Source: an uncultured Lachnospiraceae bacterium (GTDB lineage Bacteria; Bacillota; Clostridia; Lachnospirales; Lachnospiraceae). Taken from it: DNA of 30,613 nt. The stretch spans positions 1 to 30,613 of the forward strand of contig CAJURT010000040.1 in the NCBI GenBank assembly GCA_910588875.1, given 5' to 3'. The position numbers and the translations under genes are program-made. Below, one piece after another: positions 14,252-21,264 of the stretch. The notes under the pieces were generated by a model that did not search any database, had not been told where the DNA came from, and saw only the letters and a program-made list of their open reading frames with translations. The first letter of the stretch is position 1; every line of letters starts with the position of its first letter.

Positions 14252-15670
14252 ATGGAATTTTCAAAATCGTTGCCAGAAAATGTAGAACGGCTGAAGCAGG
14301 TTCTGCGGGCAGATAAAAATTTTGACATTGTATACCGGACGTTTACCATTGCAGGGAAGAAGGCAGCCCTGTTCTTTGTGGATGGCTTTACAAAGGATGA
14401 GGTGCTGCTGAAGATGATGCAGTCCTGGTGGTCTATCAAGGAAGAGGATATGCCGGAGGACGCCCATGGATTTTCTAAAAAATATCTTCCCTATGGGGAG
14501 ATCGGCCTGGTGAAGGAGGAGGAAGATATGCTGGTTCAGCTTTTGACCGGCATATCCTGCCTGTTTATCGACGGGTTTGAGGTTTGCATGACCATTGACT
14601 GCCGTACCTATCCGGCCCGGGGCGTAGGAGAGCCGGAAAAGGATAAAGTAATGCGGGGATCCCGGGACGGGTTTGTGGAGACCCTTATCTTTAATACGGC
14701 ACTGATACGGCGCAGGATCCGGGATCCCCGGCTGACTATGGAGATACTGACAGCAGGGAAGAGTTCCCATACAGACATTGCGGTTTGCTACATGGACGGG
14801 AGGCAGGACGAAGATCTGCTTAACAAGATCCGGCAGAGGATCCAGGGGCTTAAGGTGGACGCCCTGACCATGAACCAGGAAAGCCTGGCAGAATGCATCT
14901 ATCCTCATAAATGGTATAATCCATTTCCAAAGTTTAAATTTTCAGAACGGCCGGACACGGCGGCGGCCTGCATCCTGGAAGGGAATATTGTGATTCTGGT
15001 GGATAATTCACCTGCAGCCATGATCCTTCCCTCGTCAGTGTTCGATATCATTGAAGAGGCGGATGACTATTATTTCCCGCCCATTACCGGGACTTATCTC
15101 CGGTTATCCCGGATGGTGACCGCTCTTTTGTGCCTGCTGCTGACGCCGACCTGGCTGCTTCTCATGATGAATCCGGGGATAATCCCGCCGTGGCTGGATT
15201 TTATCCGCCTTTCGGATCCCTCTTATGTACCCCTTATTTTCCAGCTTCTGATCCTGGAATTTGCCATTGACGGCCTGCGGCTGGCGGCGATTAACACGCC
15301 CAATATGCTGACTACGCCCTTAAGCGTGATTGCGGGTATTGTGCTGGGGGAGTATTCCGTCAAGTCAGGGTGGTTTAATAGTGAGACCATGCTTTATATG
15401 GCGTTTGTGACTGTCGCCAATTATAGCCAGTCCAGTTTCGAACTGGGATATGCCCTGAAGTTTATGCGTGTGATGACGCTTCTGCTGACGGCAGTTTTTA
15501 ATGTGTGGGGGTTTGGGGCAGGGATCCTGATTTCGCTCTGTGCCATTGTGTTTAACAAGACGATTGCCGGGAAGAGTTATATCTATCCGCTGGTTCCTTT
15601 CAGATGGAAGGAACTTAAGAAACGATTCCTGCGGGGGCGGCTGCCGCTTTCGGATGAGGACAGCCGCTGA
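14252..15670 (+). CDS. Spore germination protein of the GerA/SpoVAF family
   Basis: A 472-residue membrane protein. The soluble N-terminal half (about 1-275) carries GerA-type features such as FFVDGFTKDEVL, GSRDGFVETLIFNTALIRRRIRDPRL and the EGNIVILVDNSPAAMILPSS segment. The C-terminal half (about 285-440) has four to five membrane helices, including PLIFQLLILEFAIDGLRLAAINTPN and TPLSVIAGIVLGEYSVKSGW. This matches SpoVAF and related GerA A-subunit paralogues, which sit in the inner spore membrane and help calcium-dipicolinate release or germinant response. The ribosome site GGAGGG precedes the ATG. Neither GerB/GerC nor spoVA genes are next to it, so it is an orphan copy. It shows the organism can probably sporulate. 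Confidence 0.88.
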   Translation: MEFSKSLPENVERLKQVLRADKNFDIVYRTFTIAGKKAALFFVDGFTKDEVLLKMMQSWWSIKEEDMPEDAHGFSKKYLPYGEIGLVKEEEDMLVQLLTGISCLFIDGFEVCMTIDCRTYPARGVGEPEKDKVMRGSRDGFVETLIFNTALIRRRIRDPRLTMEILTAGKSSHTDIAVCYMDGRQDEDLLNKIRQRIQGLKVDALTMNQESLAECIYPHKWYNPFPKFKFSERPDTAAACILEGNIVILVDNSPAAMILPSSVFDIIEEADDYYFPPITGTYLRLSRMVTALLCLLLTPTWLLLMMNPGIIPPWLDFIRLSDPSYVPLIFQLLILEFAIDGLRLAAINTPNMLTTPLSVIAGIVLGEYSVKSGWFNSETMLYMAFVTVANYSQSSFELGYALKFMRVMTLLLTAVFNVWGFGAGILISLCAIVFNKTIAGKSYIYPLVPFRWKELKKRFLRGRLPLSDEDSR

Positions 15671-15751
15671 ACGGCAGGGATATGGCTGGCGCTCAGCGGC
15701 CAGGGGGCAGCTGACCGGCCGGTCGGGGCAGTTCCGGGGCCCTTTAGCCCT

Positions 15752-16762
15752 TTACCATTTGGCAGTGTAAAGGATATCCCGGTTGATGGTCTGATAGAAC
15801 ATTTCCCGTATCCTTTCCGGGTCGCTGGTCTGCCCAAGGATCCACATCAGTTTGGTGACAGTGGCCTCCAGGGTCATGTCATAGGCTTCCAAAAGCCCGA
15901 ATTCCTGTTTGATGGTCTTGCCTACCTCATAGATGGACATATTGCTGCCCTCATTCGTGACCTGAGTAGTCATGACTACGGTTTTCCCTGCTCCGATCCA
16001 TTTCTTGATGGCTTTGTGGAAGTCGCCGGATTCGTAGGAAGGAAGCCCTCCTACGCCGAAGGATTCTATGATCACGGCATCATAGTGGCCGGCAAGATAG
16101 TCCAGCACACCAGATTCCATGGAAGGGATCAGCTTTAAGAGAGCCACCCGGTCATTAAGGCGTTCACTAAAATGCACCGGCTCGGACAGCAAGGCCTTGT
16201 CATCCAGGTAAAAAATCACATGCTGGTCCTGGATCGTGGCAATATAAGGGAAATTAATGCTGGAAAAAGCGTTGTAGCTTTTGGTCCTTTCCTTTTTGCC
16301 CCGGGTTCCGGCTATGGCCTTGCCATCGAATACGATAGAAACACCATAGGCTTTGCTGTGGGAGGCAAAGCGGAGGCTGTCCAGCAGGTTGGTCTTGGCA
16401 TCGGTGACCTCCAAATCAATAGGCTTCTGGGCTCCCGTGACCACGATGGGCTTGGGGGAATTCTGGATCAGGTAGGACAGGGCGGCTGCCGTGTAGGCCA
16501 TGGTGTCGGTGCCATGGCAGATGACAAACCCATCATAGCGGTCGTAGTGTTCCCGGATGGCAGCGGCAATCATCAGCCAGTGTTTTGGCTGCATATTGGT
16601 GCTGTCGATATTGAGAAGCTGCAGGGTGTCCGCCTTGCAAAAGGAACGGGCGTCAGGGACATAGCTTAAAAGTTCATTGGAAGTAATCAGGGGCTTTAAG
16701 CCGTTTTCACTGCTTTTGGAAGCAATGGTGCCGCCGGTGGCAATCATAAGGATTTGTTTCAT
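15752..16762 (-). CDS. Type I (cytoplasmic) L-asparaginase
   Basis: A 336-residue amidohydrolase converting L-asparagine to aspartate and ammonia. The catalytic residues are visible: Thr12 in ATGGTIAS, Thr85-Asp86 in CHGTDTMAY, and Lys161 in RTKSYNAF. There is no signal peptide, so it is the cytoplasmic type. Length is typical. I start at the ATG at 16762, preceded by AAAGGAG, because the protein then begins directly with MKQILMIATGG; an upstream in-frame start (16804) would add 14 non-homologous residues. Its promoter region carries a 12-bp inverted repeat shared with the divergent DUF4250 gene, suggesting repressor control. It converges on the spoVAF-like gene. Confidence 0.94.
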   Translation of the reverse strand: MKQILMIATGGTIASKSSENGLKPLITSNELLSYVPDARSFCKADTLQLLNIDSTNMQPKHWLMIAAAIREHYDRYDGFVICHGTDTMAYTAAALSYLIQNSPKPIVVTGAQKPIDLEVTDAKTNLLDSLRFASHSKAYGVSIVFDGKAIAGTRGKKERTKSYNAFSSINFPYIATIQDQHVIFYLDDKALLSEPVHFSERLNDRVALLKLIPSMESGVLDYLAGHYDAVIIESFGVGGLPSYESGDFHKAIKKWIGAGKTVVMTTQVTNEGSNMSIYEVGKTIKQEFGLLEAYDMTLEATVTKLMWILGQTSDPERIREMFYQTINRDILYTAKW

Positions 16763-16801
16763 GAGGACTCCTTTCTGGGGCTCTTTACATTTTGGAAAAA
16801 G

Positions 16802-16856
16802 CATTGTATGATTTTAATATTACCATAGATAGTGCCGCTTAGACAATCATACAATG
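16802..16856. promoter_or_regulatory. 12-bp inverted repeat flanking the asparaginase promoter, candidate operator
   Basis: CATTGTATGATT (16802-16813) and AATCATACAATG (16845-16856) are perfect inverted copies separated by 31 nt. Between and across them lies a minus-strand promoter (TTGTCT 16846-16841, 18 nt, TAATAT 16822-16817), so one arm overlaps the -35 side and the other the start of transcription. This arrangement fits a repressor binding both arms. The arms could also pair as an RNA hairpin. Confidence 0.6.
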
Positions 16857-16874
16857 AAAAAGGAGGAGGGTATT

Positions 16875-17054
16875 ATGGCAACAATTCCCAGGGATCCGGT
16901 TATGCTGCTAAGTTACGTGAATACCCAGCTGAGGGATTTCTATCCGTCGCTGGAGGCTTTGTGCGAAGACCAGGAGATGGATGGTGAACTGCTGAAGGAG
17001 AAACTGGCATCTGTTGATTACCGGTATGATAAGGAACGGAATCAGTTTGTGTAG
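16875..17054 (+). CDS. DUF4250 family small protein
   Basis: A 59-residue protein beginning MATIPRDPVMLLSYVNTQLRDFYPSL and ending in DYRYDKERNQFV, the pattern of DUF4250, a short family widespread in Clostridia with no known function. I use the ATG at 16875 because AAGGAGGAGGG lies 5-8 nt upstream; an in-frame ATG at 16854 lies inside the inverted repeat and lacks a ribosome site. The gene is divergent from the asparaginase and 14 nt ahead of the cardiolipin synthase, so it is probably co-transcribed with the latter. Confidence 0.88.
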   Translation: MATIPRDPVMLLSYVNTQLRDFYPSLEALCEDQEMDGELLKEKLASVDYRYDKERNQFV

Positions 17055-17068
17055 GTGAGGGATGGCAA

Positions 17069-18670
17069 ATGGCGCAGGTGATTGCAGTGTGGGGTTGGCT
17101 TATGGAGCATTTGCTCTGGCTTAACCTGATCTTATCCATAGTGATTGTATTTTTTCAGAGGCGGGATCCCAAGGCAGTCTGGACCTGGCTTCTGATTCTT
17201 TATTTTGTGCCGGTGTTTGGTTTTTTCTTTTATCTGGTGTTTGCACAGGATTACCGGAAAAGCAAAATGTTCCGGATTAAAGAGGTGGAAGACCGTTTGA
17301 GTTCCTCGGCCAGGCAGCAGGAACGGATCCTGAAAAATGATGTCATATACCTGGAGGATCCCCTGGCGGCTGACTATGCAGACCTGGTATGCTACAACCT
17401 GGAGCAGGCAGGGGCTGTGCTGACCTTGGATAACCAGGTGGAGATTTTTACGGACGGGGAAGAGAAGTTTGAGGATCTGCGCCGGGAACTGGCCAGGGCA
17501 GAGCATTTTATCCATATGCAATATTACATTATTAAAGATGATGAACTGTTTGAATCCATCATTCCTATACTGAAAGACCGGGTGTACCACGGTGTGGAGG
17601 TGCGGATTTTGTATGACGGCATGGGTGGAAGGCTTATGCCGCGCAGGCGGTGGCGGGAACTGCGCCGGGCCGGGATCTGGACGGCCTGCTTTTTCCCGCC
17701 TTTTCTGGGCCGGCTTAACCTGCGCGTCAATTACCGGAACCATCGGAAGATCGTGGTAATTGACGGAAGGGTGGGATATGTGGGCGGCTTTAATATCGGA
17801 AGGGAATATTTGGGGAAGAATCCCCGCTTCGGTTATTGGCGGGATACCCACCTGAAAATCACCGGGGACGCAGCCATCAGCCTTCAGATCCGTTTTGCCC
17901 TGGACTGGAATTATGCGGGCAGGGAAAACCTGTTTTTAAACGGGTGGTATTTTATGGACTGTACCAGGCTGGGGAATTGCGGGGTTCCGGGGCCGGAGGG
18001 CAAGACAGTCTCAGAATCCGAGGTGATCTCCGATTCCGGGCCAGAAGGCAGGGATGGCCTGGAAGAAGCCTGTCCAAAAGAGCCCAAACCAGATGTTTTT
18101 GAAAAAAGTTTTTCCGGGAACCTGGTGGGAATCCAGATCATAGCAAGCGGGCCTGATTCAAAGCGGCCGCAGGTCCGGGATAATTACCTCCAGCTTTTCC
18201 ATAAGGCAAGGCACCATATTTATATCCAGACACCTTATTTTGTGCCGGATGATGCGGTTTTGAGCGCCCTCAAAATCGCAGCCGGGTCCGGAATTGATGT
18301 GCGGCTGATGGTTCCCTGCAAACCAGACCATCCATTTGTCTATTGGGCCACATACTCTTATGTGGGTGAACTGGTGGATGCCGGAGCCAGGTGTTATACT
18401 TATGAGAACGGATTTCTCCATGCCAAGGGCGTGATGGTGGACAGCCGTGTCAGTTCCTATGGCACGGCCAACATGGATATCCGCAGTTTTGAACTGAATT
18501 TTGAGGTGAATGCGGTGATCTATGATGAGGAGACGACCGAACGGCTGGAGGAGATTTTCCTGGATGACCTGACCCGGTGCCGGGAGGTGACGAAAGAAAT
18601 CTATGAATCCCGGAGCCTGTGGGTGAGGATCCGGGAGCAGGGGAGCCGTTTGCTCTCCCCATTGCTTTAG
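17069..18670 (+). CDS. Cardiolipin synthase (phospholipase D superfamily)
   Basis: A 533-residue membrane enzyme that joins two phosphatidylglycerol molecules to cardiolipin and glycerol. Two N-terminal membrane helices (about 10-29 and 37-59, separated by RRDPKAVWTW) precede two phospholipase D catalytic motifs: His225-x-Lys227-x4-Asp232 in NHRKIVVID and His451-x-Lys453-x4-Asp458 in HAKGVMVD. Between them (about residues 305-350) is an acidic, Gly/Pro/Ser-rich insert that looks disordered and is not usual for the family. The ribosome site GTGAGGGA precedes the ATG. It follows the DUF4250 gene by 14 nt. Confidence 0.93.
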   Translation: MAQVIAVWGWLMEHLLWLNLILSIVIVFFQRRDPKAVWTWLLILYFVPVFGFFFYLVFAQDYRKSKMFRIKEVEDRLSSSARQQERILKNDVIYLEDPLAADYADLVCYNLEQAGAVLTLDNQVEIFTDGEEKFEDLRRELARAEHFIHMQYYIIKDDELFESIIPILKDRVYHGVEVRILYDGMGGRLMPRRRWRELRRAGIWTACFFPPFLGRLNLRVNYRNHRKIVVIDGRVGYVGGFNIGREYLGKNPRFGYWRDTHLKITGDAAISLQIRFALDWNYAGRENLFLNGWYFMDCTRLGNCGVPGPEGKTVSESEVISDSGPEGRDGLEEACPKEPKPDVFEKSFSGNLVGIQIIASGPDSKRPQVRDNYLQLFHKARHHIYIQTPYFVPDDAVLSALKIAAGSGIDVRLMVPCKPDHPFVYWATYSYVGELVDAGARCYTYENGFLHAKGVMVDSRVSSYGTANMDIRSFELNFEVNAVIYDEETTERLEEIFLDDLTRCREVTKEIYESRSLWVRIREQGSRLLSPLL

Positions 18671-18748
18671 ATATGGAGAAAGGTTTTTGCGCCGGATTTC
18701 CTTTCTAAAAGGAGTGGGGGCAGGAGTTTTCCCGGTGAAACTACATGC

Positions 18749-18777
18749 TTAACAAATCCAGGAAAATGTTATATAAT
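18749..18777 (+). promoter_or_regulatory. SigA-type promoter of the HD-domain gene
   Basis: TTAACA (18749-18754) and a perfect TATAAT (18772-18777) are separated by 17 nt. A 7-bp hairpin (CTGATGC 18786-18792 with GCATCAG 18800-18806) would lie at the very 5' end of the transcript and may stabilise it. Confidence 0.75.
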
Positions 18778-18838
18778 GGAAATCACTGATGCTTTTGCTG
18801 CATCAGGTTGATATTAAGGCATATAGGAGGAAGGCTGC

Positions 18839-19447
18839 ATGGAAAGCAGGATTACAAGAGAAGCGGCGCTGGCCCTTTTAAAGCAATATAACCAGGAAGA
18901 GTTCCATATTCTTCACGGGCTGACGGTGGAAGGCGTGATGCGGTGGTTTGCGAGAGATCTTGGCTATGGCGCAGAGGAGGACTATTGGGGGATCACCGGA
19001 TTGCTCCATGATATTGATTTTGAGCAGTATCCGGAGCAGCATTGCCGGAAGGCTCCGGAACTGCTGGCTTCAGGGGGTGTGGGGGAGGATATGATCCGCT
19101 CAGTCTGCTCCCACGGCTATGGGATCTGCAGCGAGGTGGAGCCGGTGCACGTCATGGAGAAAGTACTGTTTGCGGCAGATGAACTGACAGGGCTGATCGG
19201 GGCAGCAGCAAAGATGCGGCCTTCTAAAAGCTGCCAGGATATGGAGGTGTCCAGCCTGAAAAAGAAGTTCAAGGACAAGCGGTTTGCAGCAGGCTGTTCC
19301 AGGGACATTATCCGTAAAGGGGCAGAACTGCTGGGGTGGGAACTGGACGAACTGTTTGAAAAGACGATCCGGGCGATGCGTTATTGCGAAGACGCAGTGA
19401 GAGAACAGATGGAGCAGCAATTTGGAAAGGCAGCAGATGAGAATTGA
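18839..19447 (+). CDS. HD-domain phosphohydrolase-like protein
   Basis: A 202-residue cytoplasmic protein of the HD superfamily. FHILHGLTVEGVMRWFA supplies the first His, GLLHDIDFEQYPEQH the HD pair, CSHGYG another His, and FAADELTGLIGAA the distal Asp, matching the metal-binding order of HD/HDIG hydrolases that act on nucleotides or phosphates. The length and spacing fit small stand-alone hydrolases found in Clostridia. The ribosome site AGGAGGAAG precedes the ATG. It is monocistronic behind a good promoter. The substrate is unknown. Confidence 0.87.
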   Translation: MESRITREAALALLKQYNQEEFHILHGLTVEGVMRWFARDLGYGAEEDYWGITGLLHDIDFEQYPEQHCRKAPELLASGGVGEDMIRSVCSHGYGICSEVEPVHVMEKVLFAADELTGLIGAAAKMRPSKSCQDMEVSSLKKKFKDKRFAAGCSRDIIRKGAELLGWELDELFEKTIRAMRYCEDAVREQMEQQFGKAADEN

Positions 19448-19472
19448 ATTTCCGGGCAGATTGTGCTATACT
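19444..19472 (+). promoter_or_regulatory. SigA-type promoter of the 41-residue membrane peptide gene
   Basis: TTGAAT (19444-19449) and TATACT (19467-19472) are separated by 17 nt. The -35 box overlaps the stop codon of the HD-domain gene. Confidence 0.72.
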
Positions 19473-19508
19473 TGGTTACAGTTGTAGTGAAATGTAGGAG
19501 GAAGAGAC

Positions 19509-19634
19509 ATGGAATTGATGTATTTTATGGGTGGAGTGCTGCTGATTATCATTTTTGCAGTGGTGGCTACTGTGACAACCGTGGCCAGTACCGCGGCTGC
19601 CATAGCAATGGAAGAGGAAGAAGAGGAAGATTAG
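19509..19634 (+). CDS. 41-residue membrane peptide with acidic tail
   Basis: The frame encodes MELMYFMGGVLLIII, a hydrophobic helix continuing through FAVVATVTTVAS and TAAAIAM, then eight acidic residues ending EEED. The acidic end would be cytoplasmic if the helix is N-out, though topology cannot be decided. TAGGAGGAAGAG supplies a strong ribosome site 5-8 nt before the ATG, and a well-matched promoter lies just upstream, so a real gene is likely despite its size. No homologue comes to mind. A small membrane-bound regulator is possible. Confidence 0.68.
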   Translation: MELMYFMGGVLLIIIFAVVATVTTVASTAAAIAMEEEEEED

Positions 19635-19711
19635 TAAGGTCAAGGGAACCGCTTTTTATTTATGATTGCTGTTGCAGGCGGTATATGCAGGGAAGCCAGG
19701 AAATGTGCTTT

Positions 19712-19898
19712 TTATACAAGAAACCCACCGAGGGGTCGGTGGGTTTCTTGCATTACTTTTGGGAATGGTAGGTATACAAATAAAAGAAAATGGTTTTAGG
19801 GGGGCCTGCCAGAATTGCTTCTGGCAGGTATGAGTATGAAAAAGCTTTACAATTTCAAGTGTTAACTTGAAACAAAGGCTCATTATCCTTTCGGATAA
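19712..19898 (-). ncRNA. Candidate minus-strand small RNA with three hairpins and C-rich motifs
   Basis: Read on the minus strand from about 19898: hairpin CATTATCC-GAAA-GGATAATG, hairpin TTTCAAGT-TAAC-ACTTGAAA, hairpin CCTGCCAGAA-GCAA-TTCTGGCAGG (19828-19805), an unpaired CCCCCCTAAAACC, and finally the 14-bp hairpin at 19750-19717 whose loop is ACCCCT. Two loops are stable GNRA tetraloops. A strong promoter lies upstream. No open frame of note is present. Unpaired C-rich motifs are typical of Gram-positive regulatory RNAs that pair with ribosome sites. The 3' end is uncertain because the last hairpin lacks a clear U tract on this strand. Confidence 0.38.
19717..19758 (+). terminator. Hairpin terminator downstream of the 41-residue peptide gene
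   Basis: CAAGAAACCCACCG (19717-19730) and CGGTGGGTTTCTTG (19737-19750) form a perfect 14-bp stem with a 6-nt loop. The 3' arm ends in TTTCTTG and TTTT follows at 19757, so it is a plausible though not classical terminator for the plus strand. Confidence 0.6.
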
Positions 19899-19902
19899 TG
19901 TA

Positions 19903-19930
19903 ACTATAGTATAAAGAATATTTGTGTCAA
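19903..19930 (-). promoter_or_regulatory. Strong SigA-type promoter on the minus strand
   Basis: Read on the minus strand, a perfect TTGACA (19930-19925) and TATAGT (19908-19903) are separated by 16 nt. It points away from mreB into a gene-free stretch, which is what suggests an unannotated transcript. Confidence 0.6.
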
Positions 19931-20007
19931 AAATGTGTCTCCATAATAAAAAAAATATAAACAAAATAAAAAATAAAAAAACCCTTTCAAAATAGGGTAT
20001 CTTTGTA
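19931..20007. other. Very AT-rich spacer upstream of mreB/mbl
   Basis: Mostly A-rich runs (for example around 19945-19980) with a weak hairpin ACCCT/AGGGT near 19981-19998. No gene or recognisable element was seen. It may act as an upstream activating element for the mreB promoter. Confidence 0.6.
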
Positions 20008-20013
20008 TATAAT
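19985..20013 (+). promoter_or_regulatory. Probable promoter of mreB/mbl
   Basis: A perfect TATAAT (20008-20013) lies 17 nt after a weak TTTCAA (19985-19990). AT-rich DNA just upstream could compensate for the poor -35 box. The leader to the start codon would be about 105 nt. Confidence 0.5.
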
Positions 20014-20126
20014 AAAAGGAAAATCAGGGAACAAAATATTGTATCAGGATTTATGGTTGATATGTGGAAATATTGTAAATACTGTAGATAAGGAATTGGA
20101 AGGAACGAGCAGGAGGAAGAACAAGA

Positions 20127-21131
20127 ATGTTGGTATCCAATGATATTGGAATTGATTTAGGGACAGCAAGTATTCTGGTATATATCAAGGGGAAAGGCGT
20201 GGTATTGAAGGAGCCTTCCGTGGTGGCGATTGACCGGGATTCCAATAAGATTATGGCGATTGGAGAGGAAGCCCGGCTTATGATCGGCAGGACTCCGGGC
20301 AATATCGTTGCGATCCGCCCTTTGCGGCAGGGAGTGATCTCGGATTATACGGTGACAGAGAAGATGCTGAAGTATTTTATCACCAAGGCAGTCGGCAAAC
20401 GTACACTGCGCAAGCCCCGCATTGCCGTCTGCATCCCCAGCGGGGCGACGGAGGTTGAGAGGAAGGCGGTTGAGGATGCCACCTACAATGCAGGGGCAAG
20501 GGATGTGGCCATCATTGAAGAACCGGTGGCGGCGGCGATTGGCGCTGGCATTGACATTTCAAAGGCCTGCGGAAATATGATCGTGGACATCGGGGGAGGC
20601 ACAGCGGATATTGCAGTGATTTCCCTGGGAGGCCCGGTGGTGAGCACTTCCATCAAGGTTGCAGGCGACGATTTTGACGAGGCCCTGGTCCGGTATATGA
20701 GGAAGAAGCATAATCTTCTGATCGGTGAGCGGACGGCGGAGGAGATTAAGATCAATATCGGGGCGGCTTACCGGAGGCCGGAAGTCCTGACCATGGAGGT
20801 GCGCGGAAGGAACCTGGTAACCGGCCTTCCGAAGACGATTGTGGTGACCTCGGACGAGACACTGGAGGCTCTGCGGGAGCCGGCGATGCAGATCGTGGAT
20901 GCCGTGCATAACGTATTGGAGCGGACCCCGCCGGAATTGGCGGCGGATATCTTTGACCGCGGGATTGTGATGACAGGAGGCGGGGCGCTGCTTAACGGGC
21001 TGGATCAGCTGATTGAGGAGAAATCCGGCATTACGACTATGGTGGCGGAGGATCCGCTGACGGCAGTGGCAATCGGCACCGGCAAATATATTGAGTTCCA
21101 GCATGGGGATGTCAGGGGACATGAGTATTAA
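20127..21131 (+). CDS. Rod-shape protein MreB/Mbl (bacterial actin)
   Basis: A 334-residue bacterial actin that forms membrane-associated filaments and directs lateral cell-wall synthesis. Nucleotide-binding motifs are in place: DIGIDLGTASILVY (phosphate 1), the conserved AVCIPSGATEVERKAVEDA, DIGGGTADIAVIS (phosphate 2) and MTGGGALLNGLDQLI (adenosine). The ribosome site AGGAGGAAG precedes the ATG. It is alone: mreC and mreD do not follow and a terminator closes it, which is the usual arrangement for Mbl-type copies. MreB and Mbl cannot be told apart safely by eye. Confidence 0.94.
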   Translation: MLVSNDIGIDLGTASILVYIKGKGVVLKEPSVVAIDRDSNKIMAIGEEARLMIGRTPGNIVAIRPLRQGVISDYTVTEKMLKYFITKAVGKRTLRKPRIAVCIPSGATEVERKAVEDATYNAGARDVAIIEEPVAAAIGAGIDISKACGNMIVDIGGGTADIAVISLGGPVVSTSIKVAGDDFDEALVRYMRKKHNLLIGERTAEEIKINIGAAYRRPEVLTMEVRGRNLVTGLPKTIVVTSDETLEALREPAMQIVDAVHNVLERTPPELAADIFDRGIVMTGGGALLNGLDQLIEEKSGITTMVAEDPLTAVAIGTGKYIEFQHGDVRGHEY

Positions 21132-21178
21132 AATGTTCCGGCCAGTTATGGCCGGTGTGTGAAAATGGGTAAGGGAAA

Positions 21179-21209
21179 CCCCGCACCGGGAATGGCGCGG
21201 GGATTTTTT
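21179..21209 (+). terminator. Intrinsic terminator after mreB/mbl
   Basis: CCCCGC (21179-21184) and GCGGGG (21197-21202) form the stem, extended by inner CC/GG pairing, followed by A and six T. A separate CCGGCC/GGCCGG hairpin lies at 21138-21155. Confidence 0.85.
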
Positions 21210-21264
21210 AGTATCATGAATTCGTGTTTGTGCAAATTACAGGATCAGGGCAGGCGGTGGGAGG

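Noticed and set aside
14261..14908. 215-codon open frame on the minus strand
   Set aside because: Antisense to the spoVAF-like gene; no recognisable domain.
15713..15724. GACCGGCCGGTC palindrome between convergent spoVAF and asparaginase genes as a terminator
   Set aside because: GC-rich palindrome without a T tract on either side; no support for termination.
19717..19828. Inverted repeats as ends of an insertion sequence
   Set aside because: The hairpin arms are local, unlike each other, and enclose no transposase or target duplication.
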